A stretch of DNA of 64,000 nucleotides from Pseudonocardiaceae bacterium YIM PH 21723 (GTDB lineage Bacteria; Actinomycetota; Actinomycetes; Mycobacteriales; Pseudonocardiaceae). The stretch's first letter is position 1; each line of letters starts with the position of its first letter. Shown here one piece after another: positions 28,890-39,769 of the stretch. The notes under the pieces were generated by a model, which was given only the letters and a program-made list of their open reading frames with translations, did no database searches and was not told the origin of the DNA. The translations under genes were made by a program, and so were the position numbers. The stretch covers positions 1-64,000 of the forward strand of contig QZFT01000021.1 in the NCBI GenBank assembly GCA_003600225.1, in the 5' to 3' direction.

Positions 28890-29547
28890 TCGGCGTCGGA
28901 GTGCTGGTCACCGCGGTGGGCAGCTTGCCGATGGCCTGACCGCCCGCGGCCTGCCAGCGGTCGTCGGGGACCTCGGCCTCGTTCACCCTGATCAGCACCA
29001 GGTAGTCACCGGAGGCGAAGTACATCTCGTTGTTCACCGTGGGGAACGTGCCCCGCAGCAGCGCGGCCGCCTTGCCGACGTTCTCGATCTTGTGGTTGCC
29101 CTTGGCGATCGCCTTGGTCACCACCTCCTCGGGGGAGAGCCCCCGGGTACCGAACACGTCGATCCGGCCGATCGCGGTCTGGCCGGCCTGCGCCGTGTAG
29201 AAGCAGCTGCGCGCGGCGGCGTCGTTCGAACTGGGCGGGCCCATCTCCGCCTTGTGCGTCTCGCGCCCGGTGAGGGTGGCGAACTGCTCGGCGGTCAGCA
29301 GGCACTCGTCGTACAGCACCCCGGAGACCAGCGGCACGTTCGGCGCGCTGGACGCCGTCGGGTTGCTGGGCCGCGGCATGCCCAGAATGTCCTCCAGCGC
29401 CCGGCTGGTGGTCGGCCGGGACGGAATCGAGTCACCGCTCAGGTCGACCTCGCTCCACGGCATGTTGCACGCGGCGAGTGCCAGGCTCAGGATGCCCGCG
29501 CAGAGCCATGCCGCGGCTGGCCTGTTGACGGTGTCGGTTCGTCCCAC
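28882..29547 (-). CDS. Secreted lipoprotein (DUF3558-like)
   Basis: 221 residues with a signal peptide ending LSLALAAC (lipobox Cys about 27), then a low-complexity Ser/Pro linker. After it is a domain with LYDECLLTAEQFATLTG and a second Cys (SCFYTA) at conserved spacing, which recalls DUF3558 lipoproteins common in Pseudonocardiaceae. Its function is not known. I chose GTG 29547 (MGRTDTVNRPAAAWL); upstream extension is very Arg-rich and unlikely. Divergent from the P-loop NTPase gene. Confidence 0.65.
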   Translation of the reverse strand: MGRTDTVNRPAAAWLCAGILSLALAACNMPWSEVDLSGDSIPSRPTTSRALEDILGMPRPSNPTASSAPNVPLVSGVLYDECLLTAEQFATLTGRETHKAEMGPPSSNDAAARSCFYTAQAGQTAIGRIDVFGTRGLSPEEVVTKAIAKGNHKIENVGKAAALLRGTFPTVNNEMYFASGDYLVLIRVNEAEVPDDRWQAAGGQAIGKLPTAVTSTPTPTN

Positions 29548-29639
29548 GCCGACAAAACTAGCCCACTGCCGCCTGCGGAATCTCCGTCGTATCGGATTAG
29601 TGCGTTCGGCCGTGACCCGGCGTCGACAGGATGGCCGCC

Positions 29640-31952
29640 GTGACCACACAGGACGAACGCAGGCTTCCTCCTGCCCCCGCCGTGCCCTGGGCGGCCGGGC
29701 CGGACGAGTACGTCCAGGTGGTGGATTCCCTGCTGGAGTACGCGGTCACCCTGCCCGAGGTGGAGAAGGGCCTCGCCAGGCTGAACGGGCCCACGGTCGG
29801 CAAACTGCGCGACCTGGCTCGCTCCGACGAGCACTGGTGGGACGTGATCGGCCCGGCCGATCCCGCCCGGCAGGAGTACAACAGGCTGACCGAACGCCTC
29901 GGTGGGCTGCGTCGCTGGTCCTGGTACTGGTACCCGGTGATCGTGATCGCCGCGATCCTGTGGTTCGGCTGCATCCTCGCCTTCATCGTCAGCTCGCCGA
30001 TCGGCCTGGCCGCGGTGCTGCACGATCACGCGTTCCCCGACTCCCTGCTGTGGACCTGGGTGGTGGCGGTCGGCATCCCCCTGGCGGGGGTCGGACTTGC
30101 CTTCCTGTTCGACGAGGTCGACTTCGAGATCCCCCTGGTGGTGCTGGGCCTCGCCGCCGCGGCGATCATCCTGGCCGCCGCGCCCTATCTCGGCTGGCAT
30201 TGGACCCACGACTGGACCGGCATCCTGATCGGGATCGGGGTGGACCTGGTCATCGGCCTGGCCTTCTGGGGCCTGATCATGTTCGACGAGAAGACCGGGG
30301 TCATCGACGACGTCTTCGACCTGCCCTCCGTCGTCTTCGCCCAGGCCGCCGGGGTGCCCCGGCAGGCGCGCGCCGCGTTCGACACGTGGCGGCTGACCCT
30401 GCTGGAACAGGGCGTGCTGCCGTTCATCCGGTCCGAGATCAACAAGCGTTTCCAGCGCCAGTACTCCAGCAGGCTGGAGATCTTCGACGCCCCCGGGCTG
30501 CGCGACGCCGGGCGGCACGACCTGCACATCACCACCCCCGCCGGCCAGGAGCTGGCCGGGCTGCTGCTGAGCCAGTCCGGTGGCAGCTTCGCGTTGTCCG
30601 GGCCGCGGGGTTCCGGCAAGAGCAACCTGCTGCGCGCCATCTGCCGGGGCGAATACACGATCACCTCGCAGCACCCGGACCTCAGCGTGCAGATCTCCGC
30701 CCCGGTCGCCTACGACTCGCGGGAGTTCATGCAGTACCTCTACCTGCGGTTATGTGACGCCGTGCTGGCCTACGGCTGGCAGCGGACGGGCAGTCCGGGC
30801 GGGCTGCTGCGGCCGGCTCAGCCGCCGGTGTACCGGCTGCGGGAGCAGGCGGCGAGCACCCGGGAACAGCTGCGCAACCAGCTCACCTGGACCACCGAGG
30901 TGGCGGGCAAGGTCACCGGTGGCGTCGGTGAGGTCAGCGGAAAACGCGCGCTGGCCAAGGCGGGCCGGGCCCTGACCTACCCGGAACTGGTGGATGACCT
31001 GCGCCGATTCCTGGCCCTGGTGGTGGAGGTACTCCGGCAGGACGTGCCCGAGGACGGATCCACCCGGGCCGGGCGGGTGATCGTCGCCATCGACGAGCTG
31101 GACCGGATCGCCGAACGGGACCAGGCCTACCGGTTCCTGAACGAGATCAAGGCGATCTTCGACATCGAGCACTGCTACTTCCTGGTCTCGGTGTCCGACG
31201 AGGCGCTGCACGACCTGGAACTGGCGGGGGCCGGCATGCGCTCGGCCTTCGACAGCGCCTTCGACGAGCTGATCCGGGTCGAATACCTGGACCTGCCGCT
31301 GGCCAAACAGCTGCTGCGCAAGTACGTGATCGGCCTGTCCGAGCAGTACCTGGCGTTGATCTACGTGCTGGCCGGCGGCCGGGCCAGGGGGCTCATCCGG
31401 TCCGCGCGGGTGTTGTTCAAGCACTCGGACAGCCCGCGCGCGCCGAAGCTGTCCACCGTGGTGCCCTCGATCGCCGCCACGGAACTGTCCGCCGCGTGCC
31501 GGGCCGGCCGGGACCTGGTCGCCGATCAGGACGACGCGGATCGCTCCGTCGCCCTGCTTCGCGCGCTCGACGAGTACCCGCGTGACCCGCTCACCGAGGA
31601 GGCGCTGCGCGCCTACGCGGGCCGGTTGCTGCACCTGCCCGGCTCGCCGGGCCGGTCGGTGAGCGTGCGGGAACGGGTGGCTGCGCGGGCGTACTTCCTG
31701 GCCACCGTGATCGGCGTGTTCGGTGACGAGCTCGGCGAGCCGGAGATCGAACTGCTGGCCAGCGGCTCGGACGACGGCGGCGCCAGCTTCCACACACTGT
31801 CCCGGATCCGCAGTTACCTGGGCACCAACCCGATCCTGGCCATCGAACTGCTCAACGACTTCCGGGCCGCCTGGACTACAGATTCCGGCGGAGCAGTTCG
31901 AAACACAGCACCGCGGCCGCGGAGGCGACGTTCAGCGACTCCACCCCGGTAG
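29640..31952 (+). CDS. Membrane-associated P-loop NTPase (KAP/STAND-like)
   Basis: 770 residues. The N-terminal region has four or so hydrophobic helices (about 97-120, 138-155, 160-180 and 197-215), then comes a nucleotide-binding domain with Walker A GPRGSGKS (about 321-328) and Walker B VIVAIDELDR (about 481-489). Downstream sensor-like VSVSDEALHD appears. This layout matches KAP-type P-loop NTPases, which often have membrane helices in or near the ATPase domain; some act in defence or in membrane complexes. GTG 29640 lies eight bases after AGGA; ATG 29631 is the alternative. The C-terminal ~25 residues are Arg-rich and overlap the next gene by 77 bases on the opposite strand. Confidence 0.7.
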   Translation: MTTQDERRLPPAPAVPWAAGPDEYVQVVDSLLEYAVTLPEVEKGLARLNGPTVGKLRDLARSDEHWWDVIGPADPARQEYNRLTERLGGLRRWSWYWYPVIVIAAILWFGCILAFIVSSPIGLAAVLHDHAFPDSLLWTWVVAVGIPLAGVGLAFLFDEVDFEIPLVVLGLAAAAIILAAAPYLGWHWTHDWTGILIGIGVDLVIGLAFWGLIMFDEKTGVIDDVFDLPSVVFAQAAGVPRQARAAFDTWRLTLLEQGVLPFIRSEINKRFQRQYSSRLEIFDAPGLRDAGRHDLHITTPAGQELAGLLLSQSGGSFALSGPRGSGKSNLLRAICRGEYTITSQHPDLSVQISAPVAYDSREFMQYLYLRLCDAVLAYGWQRTGSPGGLLRPAQPPVYRLREQAASTREQLRNQLTWTTEVAGKVTGGVGEVSGKRALAKAGRALTYPELVDDLRRFLALVVEVLRQDVPEDGSTRAGRVIVAIDELDRIAERDQAYRFLNEIKAIFDIEHCYFLVSVSDEALHDLELAGAGMRSAFDSAFDELIRVEYLDLPLAKQLLRKYVIGLSEQYLALIYVLAGGRARGLIRSARVLFKHSDSPRAPKLSTVVPSIAATELSAACRAGRDLVADQDDADRSVALLRALDEYPRDPLTEEALRAYAGRLLHLPGSPGRSVSVRERVAARAYFLATVIGVFGDELGEPEIELLASGSDDGGASFHTLSRIRSYLGTNPILAIELLNDFRAAWTTDSGGAVRNTAPRPRRRRSATPPR

Positions 31953-32625
31953 CCATCGGAATGGACAACCAGTTCGTCACGTGCTCGCGAACCTCGTCGG
32001 TCAGTCCCTCGGACTCGCTGCCCAGCACGAAGGCGACCTTGTCCGGGAAGTGCGCCTCGTACAGGTGATCCGGCGCGTCGGCGGACATGCCGTACAACGC
32101 GTACCCGGCCTCCCGCAGCTGCCGCGCGGCCTCACCCGCGGTGTGCGCCTTGAGCACCGGAGCGTGGAAGGCGATGCCCGCGGAGGCCTTCACCACCAGC
32201 GGATCCAGCCCGGCGACACCCTTGCGCGGCAACACGATCCCGCCGATCCCGGCGGCCGTGGCCGAGCGCAGGATCATGCCCACGTTGCCCGGCGTGGTGA
32301 TGCCGTCGAGCAGCAGCAGGGTGTCCGGTGGCGAGTCGGCGAGCGCGTTGACCAGCGGCAACATCCGGGGCGCCACCACATCGGCCAGCACCCCCTGGTC
32401 GTGCCTGCCGTTTCCGGCCAGGACCTTCACCCGCTGCGCGCTGGCCCGCTGGACCTCGACGCCACGCCTGCGCGCGGCGGAAAGGATCTCCTTGGCCGCC
32501 GGGCCACCGGCGTTGTCGGCCAGGATGACCTTGTCCACCGCCAGCGCGTCGTCGGCCAGAGCCTCTAGTACCGGCTTACGTCCGTAAACCGTGATAAACC
32601 GGTCCTTCGGCGAGATGTCAGACAC
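31876..32625 (-). CDS. SpoU/TrmH-family 2'-O-ribose rRNA methyltransferase
   Basis: 249 residues: a small N-terminal RNA-binding domain (YGRKPVLEAL..DKVILAD) and the SPOUT catalytic fold with knot motifs LDGITTPGNVGMILRSA, VLGSESEGL and IPMATGVESLNVASAAAVL. It uses S-adenosylmethionine to methylate a ribose in 23S rRNA, most like RlmB/TsnR types. The GTG at 32625 follows GGAGAGG by eight bases; a longer frame would overlap the neighbouring gene. Divergent from the acyltransferase gene, with only 43 bases between starts. Confidence 0.9.
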   Translation of the reverse strand: MSDISPKDRFITVYGRKPVLEALADDALAVDKVILADNAGGPAAKEILSAARRRGVEVQRASAQRVKVLAGNGRHDQGVLADVVAPRMLPLVNALADSPPDTLLLLDGITTPGNVGMILRSATAAGIGGIVLPRKGVAGLDPLVVKASAGIAFHAPVLKAHTAGEAARQLREAGYALYGMSADAPDHLYEAHFPDKVAFVLGSESEGLTDEVREHVTNWLSIPMATGVESLNVASAAAVLCFELLRRNL

Positions 32626-32668
32626 CGGGTAAGCCTCTCCTAGCGCACCTTTGTGGAAGTATTTGAGC

Positions 32669-34063
32669 ATGCCAGACCGTCTCTCCGCCCTTGACGCGTC
32701 CTTCCTCTATCTCGAGGACTCCAGCACACCCATGTTCGTCGGCGGGGTCTGTCTTTTCCGGCGACCCAAGAACGGATTCGACTACGAGCGCCTGGTCGAG
32801 CTGATCGAGCAGCGGCTGTTCCTGGTGCCGCGCTACCGGCAGAAGGTGCAGCACATCCCGGGCAAGCTGGCCCGGCCGGTGTGGGTGGACGACGCCGACT
32901 TCGACATCAGCTACCACGTGCGCCGCTCCGCGCTGCCCAAACCGGGCAGCGACGCGCAGCTGGGTGACCTGATCGGCAGGCTGATGTCCCGCCCGCTCGA
33001 TCACCACCGGCCGCTGTGGGAGGCCTACTTCGTCGAGGGCCTGTCCAAGAACCGGGTGGCGTTGATCACCAAGACCCACCAGGCGATGGTCGACGGCATC
33101 AGCGCGATCGACATCGGCCAGGTCATCCTGGACGTCTCGCCAAACCCCCGGCAGAGCCCCGAGGACCTGTGGATGCCGCGCCCGCAGCCCAGCGGAGCCT
33201 CCCTGGTGCTGGACGCCCTCGCCGAAGGCATCGCGCGACCGGGGGAGATGGTGGAGAACGCCCGCTCCGCGGTCGCCGACATCAAGGCCACCGCCGGCAA
33301 GGTCGCCACGGCGCTGGGTGGCATCGCCTCCGTGGTGTACACGGCGGCGGGCACCGCGCCGGCCAGCCCACTGAACACCCGGATCTCCACGCAGCGGCGG
33401 TTCGCCGTGGCCCGCACCAAGCTGGACGACTACCGCGCGGTGCGCCGGGCGCACGGCGGCACGGTGAACGACGTCGTGCTGGCCGTCGTCTCCGGGGCGC
33501 TGCGCACCTGGCTGCTGTCCCGCGGTGAGGCGGTGACCCCGTCCACGATCGTCCGCGCGCTGGTCCCGGTGTCCATCAAGGGCACCGACGGCCTGTCCTC
33601 GGAGCTGTCCCCGGTGAGCGCGTACCTGGTCGACCTGCCGGTCGGCGAGCCGAATCCGGTGGTCCGGCTGCACCACGTGAGCCACGCGATGCGCGCGCAC
33701 AAGGAATCCGGCCGCTCGGTGGCGGCGAACGCCCTGGTCCGCGCCTCCGGATTCGCCCCGCCGACGCTGCACTCGCTGGGAGCGCGGGCGGTCAGCAGCT
33801 ACTCGCAGCGGATCTTCAACCTGGTGGTCACCAACGTGCCCGGCCCGCAGCTCCCGCTGTACGCGCTCGGTGCGCGGCTGGAGGAACTCTTCCCAGTGGT
33901 GCCACTTGCCAAGAATCAGGCGCTGTCCATCGGCGTCACGTCGTACGATGGTGGACTGTACTTCGGGCTGAACGGTGATCGTGACGCGATGTCCGATGTG
34001 GACGTTCTCGCAGGTATGGTCCAGGAGTCCCTGGAAGAGATGATCGGAACGGTGGTCGGGTGA
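32669..34063 (+). CDS. Wax ester synthase/diacylglycerol acyltransferase-like protein (HQ variant)
   Basis: 464 residues of the WS/DGAT (Tgs-like) family, which in mycobacteria makes triacylglycerol from acyl-CoA and diacylglycerol. It starts MPDRLSALDASFLYLEDSSTPM as expected. The usual HHxxxDG active motif reads H137-Q138-A-M-V-D142-G143, so the second His is Gln. The later PLW, NVP and D-G-G-L-Y-F-G motifs are present. The changed His means acyltransferase activity needs proof. ATG 32669 chosen. The stop overlaps the start of the next gene (GTGA), implying coupling, and the Rv3234c homologue stands at the same place. Confidence 0.85.
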   Translation: MPDRLSALDASFLYLEDSSTPMFVGGVCLFRRPKNGFDYERLVELIEQRLFLVPRYRQKVQHIPGKLARPVWVDDADFDISYHVRRSALPKPGSDAQLGDLIGRLMSRPLDHHRPLWEAYFVEGLSKNRVALITKTHQAMVDGISAIDIGQVILDVSPNPRQSPEDLWMPRPQPSGASLVLDALAEGIARPGEMVENARSAVADIKATAGKVATALGGIASVVYTAAGTAPASPLNTRISTQRRFAVARTKLDDYRAVRRAHGGTVNDVVLAVVSGALRTWLLSRGEAVTPSTIVRALVPVSIKGTDGLSSELSPVSAYLVDLPVGEPNPVVRLHHVSHAMRAHKESGRSVAANALVRASGFAPPTLHSLGARAVSSYSQRIFNLVVTNVPGPQLPLYALGARLEELFPVVPLAKNQALSIGVTSYDGGLYFGLNGDRDAMSDVDVLAGMVQESLEEMIGTVVG

Positions 34064-34572
34064 GGGTTTACGTGCCTGCGACGGTTGCCATCTTGCGCAA
34101 ACTCGTCGATGACGGCCTGCTCGATCCGGCAGGCCGCACCGCCTTCGCGCTGACCCCCATGCTGCGCGAGTCGTATGCGACCGGGGATGCCGAGGAGTTG
34201 GAGTACGCCGCGATGCTGGAGGCGGCCCGCGCCTCGCTGCGGTTGTTGTCCGCGGAGCTGGACGCCGAGGAGAAGCTGGACGAGAAGGCGGTGCGTCGCG
34301 CGGTCATCGCGGTCGACGTGGAGGTCGCCACCCCGCGCCCGGACCTGGACGACGCGGTGGTGAAGCTGTCCGCGCCGTTCCAGTTCAGCGAGGTCGCCGC
34401 CGTGCACCTGGACACCGAGGAGGCGATCCAGGCGGTCCGCACCGCGGCCGGGGTGATCGACGCCGCGGACATGGGGGATCCGGACGCCGAGTTCCTGCTG
34501 GGTGACGCCGAGGACCACGAGCTCGCCTGGTACGCGCCGCAGGAACTGCCGTTCGTGCTGGATCTGCTGTAG
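34060..34572 (+). CDS. DUF6912-type conserved protein (Rv3231c-like)
   Basis: 170 residues, beginning MRVYVPATVAILRKLVDDG. It has conserved stretches TPMLRESYATGDAEELEYAAMLEAARASLRLL and a C-terminal DHELAWYAPQELPFVLDLL. Seen in most actinobacteria next to the acyltransferase and P5C dehydrogenase genes, with no described function. Acidic overall with no membrane segment, so cytosolic. The GTG start overlaps the preceding stop by four bases. Confidence 0.8.
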   Translation: MRVYVPATVAILRKLVDDGLLDPAGRTAFALTPMLRESYATGDAEELEYAAMLEAARASLRLLSAELDAEEKLDEKAVRRAVIAVDVEVATPRPDLDDAVVKLSAPFQFSEVAAVHLDTEEAIQAVRTAAGVIDAADMGDPDAEFLLGDAEDHELAWYAPQELPFVLDLL

Positions 34573-34708
34573 GGATTCCCGCGACGTGATGTACCGGACA
34601 ACCTGCCGGTACGACACCGTGCAAGCACTCATATCCGTGTCACGATGGGGTGAGACCCGACGTTTGTCCGGTCTTGACCATGCACACCCAACGGAGGGCA
34701 GCAGCATT

Positions 34709-36337
<1,629 letters not shown>

Positions 36338-36361
36338 CAGCTCCGGTCACCTGAACAGGAG

Positions 36362-36404
36362 CATGGGCGCTTTACTCGCATCTAATGGGAGTAAAGCGCC
36401 CATG
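36362..36404. terminator. Terminator hairpin after pruA
   Basis: Arms CATGGGCGCTTTACTC and GAGTAAAGCGCCCATG (16 bp, perfect) around an 11-base loop. The convergent lipoprotein gene ends 27 bases further on, so it may serve both strands. Confidence 0.85.
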
Positions 36405-36431
36405 TGAGCATTGGGCGAAGATCGACTAAGG

Positions 36432-37241
36432 TCAGCCGCCACCCAATGTGGTGGTCTCCGCATCAGTGGGGACGGTGATGACGACCGGCTGGCCCCAGTC
36501 CTTGAAGGTGGCGGTGAAGGAACCGCTCTTGCCACCGGACAGCGGGGTGGAACCGGTGAACTTCACCGGCTGGTCGTCCTTGTTCAGCCACAGCTCCAGC
36601 GGCGCGGTCTTCACGCCCTGCTTGACCAGTTCGTCGTAGCCCGCCTTCACCAGCGGGTCGGTGCTGCTGGCCGCCAGCTTCTGCACGTCCGCCTCCAGCG
36701 AGTAGTGCTTGGTCTGCACCCCGCTCAGCGTCTCGTCCTTGCTGCCCTTGAGGGTGGACGCGGCGCCGAACTGCTGGAGGGTCTTGCCGATGTCGAGCTG
36801 TCCGGCGATCTGGTTCAGGGTCTTGCCGAGCAGCTTGGAAACGAAGTCCTGGCCGTTGGCGGAGATCTTGAGCCACTTGCTGCCGTCGCCGAATCCGCTG
36901 CCGGGCGGCATCTTGAGGTAGAAGTTCTCCTTCGAGATCACCACCTGGCTCTGCTTCGCCTGCTGCCCGGGGTTTGTGGGCAGGGTGGCGCTCGCCTGGG
37001 CTTCGATACCCTGGCCGGTGAATCGGGCGGCTCCGGTGCCGGTGAACTTGGAGTCGCCGTAGTCGGCCTCGAAGTCGACCTTGGCCTGTTGGGCTTTGGC
37101 CACGGCGACCACGACGGCGCCGGTCAGGTCGTTGACCGACGTGTAGGTCTTCGTCGGGGCGGCCGAGTTACCTGTCTGAGTGGTGTCCTGGCATCCGGAG
37201 AGCAGAACCAGTCCGAGTACCAGGGCCAGCGTTCGACGCAT
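36432..37241 (-). CDS. LppX/LprAFG-family lipoprotein
   Basis: 269 residues with signal peptide MRRTLALVLGLVLLSGC (lipobox LLSGC, Cys about 17). The rest looks like the U-shaped beta half-barrel of LppX/LprG proteins, which carry lipids such as triacylglycerol or phosphatidylinositol mannosides in the actinobacterial envelope. No LprG-type pathogen-specific motif can be judged from sequence alone. Acts at the outer face of the membrane. Located 3' of pruA on the opposite strand. Confidence 0.85.
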   Translation of the reverse strand: MRRTLALVLGLVLLSGCQDTTQTGNSAAPTKTYTSVNDLTGAVVVAVAKAQQAKVDFEADYGDSKFTGTGAARFTGQGIEAQASATLPTNPGQQAKQSQVVISKENFYLKMPPGSGFGDGSKWLKISANGQDFVSKLLGKTLNQIAGQLDIGKTLQQFGAASTLKGSKDETLSGVQTKHYSLEADVQKLAASSTDPLVKAGYDELVKQGVKTAPLELWLNKDDQPVKFTGSTPLSGGKSGSFTATFKDWGQPVVITVPTDAETTTLGGG

Positions 37242-37352
37242 GAAGAACCTCGATTTCGTCCGGGGGCGCCCGAGACGCTATCAAGAAGTGGCCCAGGTCA
37301 CCCGCCGCCAATCGTCCGCTGAACGGGAATCGCTCCGAATGGCCAGCGAGTT

Positions 37353-37401
37353 CCCGAAGTCGACGAGATTCATGCAGCGCCCGAACCTCGTCGACTTCGG
37401 G
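37353..37401. terminator. 3'-end hairpin, family CCGAAGTTGACGATGTTCG, copy 5
   Basis: 15-bp perfect arms CCCGAAGTCGACGAG and its complement, with a 19-base loop. T-A in the other copies is C-G here (GTCGAC), a compensated change. It ends one base before the rsgA stop. Confidence 0.8.
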
Positions 37402-37402
37402 A

Positions 37403-38422
37403 TCAGACCTCGGTGTCCTGGTCGGTTTCGCCGCGGCCGGAGCGCAGGAGCTGGCGCAGGGACGCGAGCCTGCTCGCGCTGGCGTGACCTTCGGCCACCC
37501 AGGGGTCCAGGGCGCAGTCGGGATCTTCAACGCCGCCCATGTGCCCGCAGCCCGGCTGGCAGTCGGCGGTGGCCTCCACCAGATCGTCGAACGCGCTGAT
37601 CACGTCGTCGGCGGTCACGTGGGCCAGGCCGAAGGACCGGATGCCCGGGGTGTCGATCACCCAGCCACCGCCCGCCAGCGGCAGGGCGAGCGTCGAGGTC
37701 GAGGTGTGCTTGCCCTTGCCGACGGCGGAGACCACTCCGGTGAGGCGATGGGCTTCCGGGACCAGCTTGTTGACCAGCGTGGACTTGCCGACGCCACTGT
37801 GGCCGACCAGGGCGGAGACCTCACCGTCTAACTTGGACTTGAGTTCGGTGGGGAACTCGTCGAACCGGGTCACCACGATGTCGAAGGCGAGGTCCGCGTA
37901 CCGCTCCCGGATGTCCTTCGCGTCGGCCAGGTCCGCCTTGGTCAGGCACAGCAGCGGTTCCAGGCCGCCCGCGTAGGCGGCGACCAGGCAGCGATCGATG
38001 AATCCGGTGCGGGGCTGCGGGTTGGTGAGCGAGCTGACGATCACCAGCTGCGCCGCGTTGGCCACCACCACCCGCTCGAACGGGTCGGTGTCGTCCGCGG
38101 TGCGGCGCAGCGAGCTGGTGCGCTCGGCCACCCGCACGATCCGGGCCAGGGTGTCCGGTTTGCCGCTCAGGTCGCCGACCACGTCCACCTGGTCGCCGAC
38201 CACGATCGGCGTGCGGCCCAGTTCCCTGGCCCGCATCGCGGTGATCGGCCGGCCGGGGTCGTCGGCCAGCGCGCAGGTCCAGCGGCCCCGGTCCACCGTG
38301 GTGACCATGGCCTGCTGCGCGTCGGCGTGCTGCGGCCGGGTTTTGCTGCGTGGTCGCGTGCCCTTACCCGGCCGGACGCGCACGTCCGATTCGTCCAGCC
38401 GTTTCCAGCTCTTCTCAGCCAT
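37403..38422 (-). CDS. rsgA: Ribosome small-subunit-dependent GTPase RsgA
   Basis: A circularly permuted GTPase that helps late 30S maturation. 339 residues: OB-fold N-terminal region, then the permuted GTPase with TKADL (G4), GHSGVGKS (G1) and DTPGIRSFG (G3). The zinc-finger motif near the C-terminus is [16 protein letters not shown]. The family hairpin lies right after the stop. It overlaps aroA by eight bases on the same strand, with aroA upstream, which suggests coupled expression, as in mycobacteria (Rv3228/Rv3227). Confidence 0.95.
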   Translation of the reverse strand: MAEKSWKRLDESDVRVRPGKGTRPRSKTRPQHADAQQAMVTTVDRGRWTCALADDPGRPITAMRARELGRTPIVVGDQVDVVGDLSGKPDTLARIVRVAERTSSLRRTADDTDPFERVVVANAAQLVIVSSLTNPQPRTGFIDRCLVAAYAGGLEPLLCLTKADLADAKDIRERYADLAFDIVVTRFDEFPTELKSKLDGEVSALVGHSGVGKSTLVNKLVPEAHRLTGVVSAVGKGKHTSTSTLALPLAGGGWVIDTPGIRSFGLAHVTADDVISAFDDLVEATADCQPGCGHMGGVEDPDCALDPWVAEGHASASRLASLRQLLRSGRGETDQDTEV

Positions 38423-39680
38423 TCAGGAACTCGTCCCAGCGACCGGTGAAGTCCGGGATCGTCTTGCTGGTACAGCCGATGTCGTCCACCGCGACTCCGG
38501 GGACCACCAGGCCGAGAATCGCGCCGGCGGTGGCCATCCGGTGGTCGGCGTAGGCGTGCCAGAGCCCACCGGTCAGCGGAGCGGGTTCGATCCGCAGCCC
38601 GTCCTCGGTCTCGGTGGCCTTGCCACCCAGCCGGTTCAGCTCCGTGGTCAGCGCGGCCAGCCGGTCGGTCTCGTGGCCCCGCAGGTGGGCAACGCCGCGG
38701 ATGATCGACGGCCCGTCGGCCAGCGCCGCCAGCGCGGCCACCGTCGGCGTCAACTCGCCCACCTCGTGCAGGTCCACGTCCACGCCCCGCAGCGATCCGC
38801 CGCCGCGCACGGTCAGCCCGGTGCCGGACAGCTCGACCGTGACGCCCATCTGCTCCAGGATGCCGCGGAACGCGTCGCCCGCCTGAGTGGTCTCGTGCGG
38901 CCAGCCGGTGACCGTGACCTCGCCGCCGGTGGCGGCTGCGGCGGCCAGGAACACCGTGGCGTTGGACAGGTCCGGTTCGATCCGCCAGTCATAGGCGCGG
39001 AGCGGTCCCGGCTGCACTATCCAGCTGTTCGGCAGCGAATCGTCCACCTCGGCGCCGTGCGCGCGCAGCATCTGCACCGACATCTCGATATGTGGCATGG
39101 ACGGCACCGGCTTACCGCTGTGGTCCACCCGCACGCCCCGCTCGTAGCGGGCGCCGGACAACAGCAGCCCGGAGACGAACTGGGAGGAGGCGGACGCGTC
39201 GATCGTCACCGCACCACCGACCAGGCTGCCGGTTCCGGTCAGCGTGAACGGCAATCCATCCCCGTCGATCTGCGCTCCCAGGGCGCGCAACGCGTCCAGC
39301 ACGGTGCGCATCGGTCGCTGCCGGGCGTACTCGTCCCCGTCGAAGACGATCTCGCCCGAGGCCAGCGCCGCGGCGGCGGGCGGCACGAACCGCATCACCG
39401 TTCCGGCCAGGCCGCAGTCCACGGTGACCGGCCCGGTGAAGGCCGCCGGACTGACGTCCCACGAGCCGTCGGGGCCGTCGGCGATGCCGGTGCCCAGGCT
39501 GCGCAGGGCCTGAGTCATCAGCAGGGTGTCCCGGCTGCGCAGCGGATCGGTGATCCGGCTCGGCCCATCGGCCAGCGCGGCCAGGACGAGTGCTCGGTTG
39601 GTGATCGATTTGGAGCCGGGCACGGTGACGGTGGCCCGCACCGGGCCATCGGCGACGGGTGCTGTCCACGACGAGGTCAT
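38415..39680 (-). CDS. aroA: 5-enolpyruvylshikimate-3-phosphate synthase
   Basis: Shikimate pathway enzyme that adds enolpyruvate to shikimate-3-phosphate. 421 residues begin [37 protein letters not shown], including the PGSKSITNR substrate-binding loop. The second domain carries the LGTGIADG stretch, and [13 protein letters not shown] lies near the C-terminus. ATG 39680 was chosen because upstream in-frame GTG codons lack similarity. Class I-like glycine context (LNG...) is not judged. It is the first gene of an aroA-rsgA unit. Confidence 0.95.
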   Translation of the reverse strand: MTSSWTAPVADGPVRATVTVPGSKSITNRALVLAALADGPSRITDPLRSRDTLLMTQALRSLGTGIADGPDGSWDVSPAAFTGPVTVDCGLAGTVMRFVPPAAAALASGEIVFDGDEYARQRPMRTVLDALRALGAQIDGDGLPFTLTGTGSLVGGAVTIDASASSQFVSGLLLSGARYERGVRVDHSGKPVPSMPHIEMSVQMLRAHGAEVDDSLPNSWIVQPGPLRAYDWRIEPDLSNATVFLAAAAATGGEVTVTGWPHETTQAGDAFRGILEQMGVTVELSGTGLTVRGGGSLRGVDVDLHEVGELTPTVAALAALADGPSIIRGVAHLRGHETDRLAALTTELNRLGGKATETEDGLRIEPAPLTGGLWHAYADHRMATAGAILGLVVPGVAVDDIGCTSKTIPDFTGRWDEFLNG

Positions 39681-39769
39681 GCCCAAATCCTCCCGTACTG
39701 CGATCCGATCCCGCACGCGGGTTTGTCCGGCTGTGGATAGCCGGCCGGCCTGTGGATGACGGCGGGTGC

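Noticed and set aside
37998-39740. A long open frame opposite aroA and rsgA
   Set aside because: Both minus-strand genes have full motif sets; the plus frame has none.
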